A DNA stretch of 64,000 nt from Cycas panzhihuaensis. Its lineage: Eukaryota > Cycadophyta. Within the stretch, counting starts at the first letter, position 1, and every line of letters starts with the position of its first letter. The stretch spans positions 54,815,741 to 54,879,740 of the forward strand of contig CM041465.1 of the NCBI GenBank assembly GCA_023213395.1, given 5' to 3'. Below the pieces are notes generated by a model, which saw nothing but the letters and a program-made list of their open reading frames with translations, did no database searches and had not been told where the DNA came from. Positions 60,201-64,000 of this stretch are shown here, in pieces. The position numbers and the translations under genes are program-made.

Positions 60201-61260
60201 TTAAAATTTTCAAATATACTCGAGCAAGATCTATAAAAAAATATGTGTTTAAAAATGAAAAACAATTGAAGAACCTAGAACACGCAACTGTAGTTGGCTT
60301 GATCTTGTGTATATCTTCTTTAGAAGGCTAAATATGCCTCAAATATTATAGATCTGATAAACAGTTGATTTGTAGATAAAATTTAGGCTTCAAAAACTTC
60401 CAGTAGATAAATCTTCTTCCTCACAAGTCGAATATAGGCAGATCTGCTATAATAAATGGTTTGATGGGCAGGATATGCACCCAAAAGCTATAGATCTAAA
60501 AAAACTTGAAAATATAGTCAAAAAATATAATGAAAAATATAGATCTGAATTAAGTGTAGTAGAAAATGCTAAAAAACGTGATAAAATAACTAGATCTTAA
60601 GTTGAATAATGCAAATCCGATGTGAGTATAGCAGATCTATAGCCAAATATTACAGATCTACAAATATACTAGAAAAAATGGTCAAATAACTACTCAAACA
60701 AGCAGATCTAAAATAAAATATAATAAATATGAAGTAAAAATTATAGATCTTTAAAGAAAACTTGATAACTTTTATATGCAGCTGATGCTCTTTTGTAAAT
60801 CTATGAAAAATATTAGATAAGTAGACAAAAAAAACTTGTAAACTGTCAAAATTATGATAAAACTATAGATCTAAAGAGAAAATAACTCAAATATGAGAAA
60901 AACTTAAATATATATAACTTGTTGCTGAAATAATGATGAAATATAAGATAAAATGTGTAGAACTGAAGAAATATGGCTCAAATCTGAGAAAAAACTTGAG
61001 TAAATATGACTTATGCTGAAATCCTACGTAGATCTACACAAATCTAAAAACAGATCTGAGAAATATTTGTTAAACCATAGATATAACTCAATAATAATAA
61101 AAAATCTGTTGAAATAATATATAAAACTTGATAAAAATTTTTAGAAAATAAATATAGTTAATATTTCTTGCTTGTAAGAAAATCTGTCGTAGAATGCCAA
61201 TAAATCTTGTCGTTCTTCTTCAAAAAACTTCACTAATGGAGATGCAGTAGCCCAGAATCT
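60200..61260 (-). repeat. AGATCT-rich leader repeats of element D
   Basis: Many AGATCT hexamers (for example near 60350, 60440, 60490, 60540, 60640, 60655, 60705, 60745, 60865 and 61030) in phrases such as AAAATATAGATCTGAA, nearly identical to those in B. Confidence 0.78.
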
Positions 61261-61261
61261 C

Positions 61262-61273
61262 GCTCTAATACCA
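61262..61273 (-). promoter_or_regulatory. Primer-binding site of element D
   Basis: Minus strand TGGTATTAGAGC, one change from the tRNA-Met site, two bases from the LTR. Confidence 0.85.
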
Positions 61274-61275
61274 AA

Positions 61276-61702
61276 TGAAGGAAAATATACTTGCAGGAGA
61301 ATAGGGCAGAACATGTAACTGAATCACATAGATCAATATTGCAACAATACATCAATGTATCATAATCACAATAGCATAAACCATGAAAGCATTATTGTTC
61401 AATCCATTGTAGCAAAAAAGAGTAATACAAATTTCCAATAAGGAGGCAGTGTCTAAAGGCACCAGGGTTGCACACCCCTAAATATTTATAATTTGGGGGA
61501 GGAGGGAAACTCCTCAACCCCTGAATTTAAAATAATAATAAAATAATGTTAACTTAACTCAAATAAAACTAACTCAACTTAACATAAATCAAAGTTAAAC
61601 TTACCTTGACATGTTGAGCATCACATGTCTAAATTGAAGTTGATGAGGTGTACAATCCTGGTTGGAAAGGTGGGAGTGGAGTGATAATGATTAACTCCAA
61701 CA
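61276..61702 (-). repeat. 5' LTR of element D
   Basis: Matches 53337-53773 closely. The hairpin arms carry two changes in this copy. Confidence 0.92.
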
Positions 61703-61707
61703 TTAGG

Positions 61708-63130
61708 CTCCCAGAAAAAAAAAAATATTATTAATCTTTGTAGCTAATTTTAAATATTATTAATGGAGATTCTATTTGTTTTTTATTATAAATTAATTTC
61801 TAGTTATAAAATCTATGTTGTAAAGCTATAGGAAAGATTTTTAACTACTTACATGTGGCAAAAATAGCTTAAGCCATTCAGAAAAAGGTTATTTAGCCCT
61901 ACAAGAAGTAAAAATCAAAAGTTGTCTATTTTAGCTTAAAATGTGTAGGGAGGGATGCCCAAGTAAGACAAACATTTTTATCTCTTGCACTTTGTTCAAA
62001 TTCTATCTCAATCGGCCTCAAAAAGTAGATGTTTAATCAAACCTAATCTCACTGCTTTTTTAAGAAATTTTCTCAAAATTTTCAATGCATGTCAAAATTT
62101 CTTAAGAGATTTAGTAGATCTAGCCTCAAAGAATCCAACAAATCAAGTTTTATTAGATTTAATATACTAGAGAGAAAGATTTCTTTAAAATTTAGATTTT
62201 TGCCAAGGAAAGTCTCATAAGAGTTTCGACAAGTTTTGGATTATTTTTACTTATTTTTAGAAGTTTTTCCAGAAGACTTTCTGCCTCACCATAGTAAGAT
62301 CTATCATTTTAGAGAGTGAAGTTTTGAGGTAAAATGTTTCAGTCATTTCATATGATTACGTGGCTATATAGAAGTTTTTGACAGAAGATTCAGATTCCTT
62401 TTACTTTTTCTAATACTTTCTTTCTTGGTCAAAATTTAAGTTTAGAAGTAAATTTTTAGATTTTTTACTTTTTCCCTTTTCTTAACAAAAAAGAAGGGGT
62501 TTTTCAAATAGCAAAAAAAAAATGGTCATTGTAATAGTAAAATACCTAGATCGTAGCAAAATCTAGTATTTATACTTAACATCTTTATATATTTATTCAT
62601 GTGTATGCACATTAATAGATAAAAGCATAAAAGTAAACATTAATATATTAGCAATTCATTTCAATAATATAAATACAAACATGTTTTCATATTTCCTAAA
62701 ATGAACCTATTACATTCAATTCATACAGCTTGTTCTTGACTTATGCACATACTTGCCTTGGTCGAAATAGGCCATGGTTGGCTAAAGTCAAGGCCCTAAG
62801 GGATATGGGAGTTTCATATTGGGTATAGTCTTAACCAAAATACTAGTGGAGTGATAGGTTATACATACCTATGGGCTCCCTTTAGGGATTATCTTAATAA
62901 CCAGCTAAGATAACTAAAACATTAATGAAAGATTAAAATCAACCTAATCCAATATTCATCATAGTTGCAGGATATGAACGTATCATTTGACTCTTCAGAG
63001 GAGGTATATAGTTGCTCATTGGTGAATTGGGTGAGGATTGGGAGTACCTAGGCTCCATTATGACTTAGACTTCATCACCAAGCATAGATGCAAGTATCAC
63101 AGGTAAAGGCCCTAATCATATACTAGAAAC
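61708..63130. other. AT-rich spacer, possible LTR of the last copia at its end
   Basis: No gene seen in 61708-62700. Bases about 62750-63130 are less AT-rich and end just before AGGTATCAGAACCTC at 63138, which resembles a tRNA-Met primer site. This could be the 5' LTR of the copia whose gag begins at 63395. The partner LTR lies outside the window. Confidence 0.35.
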
Positions 63131-63394
63131 CTTAGGTATCAGAACCTCACCCACATTTGGACATAAGTTAAAGGTTAGTGGCATGTCACATCACCATTCA
63201 TTTTTAGCTTTACATTAGGCCTCATTCTTACATAATTACTTATACTAATTCTTTATAGTTATTGAAAAATACTTAATCATTACTTGCCTTCTTATCATAG
63301 TATTTATTTCTATATCCTAACTATATCAAGTGTATTAGCCAAATGTGTCAGTGGTACATACTTCTATCATCTCTTCTACTTCTTCATCATCACC

Positions 63395-64000
63395 ATGTCA
63401 TCTCAATTTAAGAAGAATGTCAACTGCATATTGAAAAACAAAGAAAATTGGGATTTGTGATACAATGGAGTTAAAAATGTCACAAAGTATAAAGACATTT
63501 GGAGAGCCCACTCGCAACCTATACCCATCATACCTACAACAACTATAACACCTACTTCTGGTGGAACTACTCCAATAGCTCCTACAAATATTGCAACTAA
63601 ACTACAATGGGAGATAGATGATAAAATGATTCATGTAGGAATTCTATTAGTTACTAATCACTCTTTGTACAAATTAATTAACGAAGAGTAATATGATACA
63701 GCTTGGAAGATCCTTAAAGTTCTCAAGAAGAACTTTGATAACAAGTTAGACTTAGAATTTGTTTATCTTATTTTGAAAATAAATAAATTAGAAATACCAA
63801 AGGGATGAGCTCATGAGATAATAAATCTCCTTCGACTAATAAAATAGGCAATTGGTAAATATTTTAAGACCCAATATATTACTTGGGTGTTCTTGATCCA
63901 ATCATGTCTACATGTCCCTAATTATAAAACTTACTTAGAAGTCTTAAATCTAGTAGAACATTGAAGATACTTAACTCTGAAGCACTTGTCGAGAAGTTTA
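63395..64000 (+). pseudogene. Copia gag, cut by the window end
   Basis: ATG at 63395 opens MSSQFKKNVNCILKNKENWD. A Thr/Pro-rich stretch follows, then WEIDDKMIHVGILLVTNHSL, WKILKVLKKNFDNKLDLEFV and LILKINKLEI. This is a UBN2-type copia gag in which W-x-xLKxxFxxK precedes a short L-x-KLxxL helix. Stops occur near 63455, 63690 and 63805, so it is inactive. Protease and pol would follow beyond 64000. The sequence is not close to the gag of elements A-G. Confidence 0.75.

Larger units (their letters stand above)
53337..61702 (-). mobile_element. Element D: gag-only LTR element with two foreign blocks
   Basis: LTRs at 53337-53773 (3') and 61276-61702 (5') are flanked by a perfect TTAGG duplication (53332-53336 and 61703-61707). 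The minus-strand order is LTR, PBS (61273-61262), AGATCT-rich leader (61260-60200), cargo (60200-58604), (AT)n, conserved module (58350-57334), a GC-rich block (57333-54785), short AT-rich stretch, gag-like ORF (54503-53878), purine tract, LTR. No pol is present. By eye the LTRs differ at about 3-4% of positions. Confidence 0.93.

Overview
This window looks like plant nuclear intergenic DNA. It is very AT-rich, with long (AT)n tracts, and almost everything recognisable is an LTR retrotransposon or a relic of one. No complete host gene is visible. Ty1/copia and Ty3/gypsy proteins, primer-binding sites complementary to the initiator tRNA-Met, and captured pieces of plant-type genes (a TOR kinase, an LRR receptor-like kinase, a PPR protein) all point to a seed plant with a large, retrotransposon-filled genome. 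A gymnosperm is possible, but that is inference. Most elements carry many in-frame stops, often TAG or TAA where CAG, CAA or TGG is expected, as in old methylated copies.

Layout. Bases 1-140 are an (AT)n tract. About 400-4957 holds a minus-strand Ty3/gypsy relic (gypsy-1: gag, protease, RT, RNase H, PBS). About 5350-14665 holds a second minus-strand gypsy relic (gypsy-2), split in its RT by a full-length minus-strand copia (copia-I, 6493-13424). Element A (14666-20914, plus) follows. Next is a 16.2 kb copia, element E (21862-38089, plus), opened by two later insertions: a 2.9 kb gag-only element F (22979-25893) and a 7.6 kb copia G (29005-36634). A 351-bp miniature LTR element lies at 38143-38493. 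Then come elements B (39820-44984, minus), C (46486-52699, plus) and D (53337-61702, minus). The window ends in the gag of another copia (63395 onward).

The most interesting system is the family formed by A, B, C and D. All four share related LTRs of about 350-440 bp, a tRNA-Met PBS, a leader of degenerate AGATCT-rich repeats, a conserved noncoding module, a short gag-like ORF of about 200 residues and a GGGGGAGAA polypurine tract. None has protease, integrase, RT or RNase H. Between leader and module each copy carries a different, unrelated cargo: LRR-kinase sequence in A, PPR sequence in C, unidentified GC-rich or tandem-repeat DNA in B and D. They look like non-autonomous gag-only (TR-GAG/LARD-like) elements with a cargo slot. 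D has a further 2.5 kb GC-rich block. Element G, which has full pol coding potential in decayed form, carries an antisense TOR fragment directly after its PBS.

Element ends were set from paired LTRs, PBS, polypurine tract and target-site duplications, found by eye. Perfect 5-bp duplications flank B (AGATT), D (TTAGG), E (AAGGT) and G (GAAAC). Duplications with one mismatch flank A, C, F and the miniature element.
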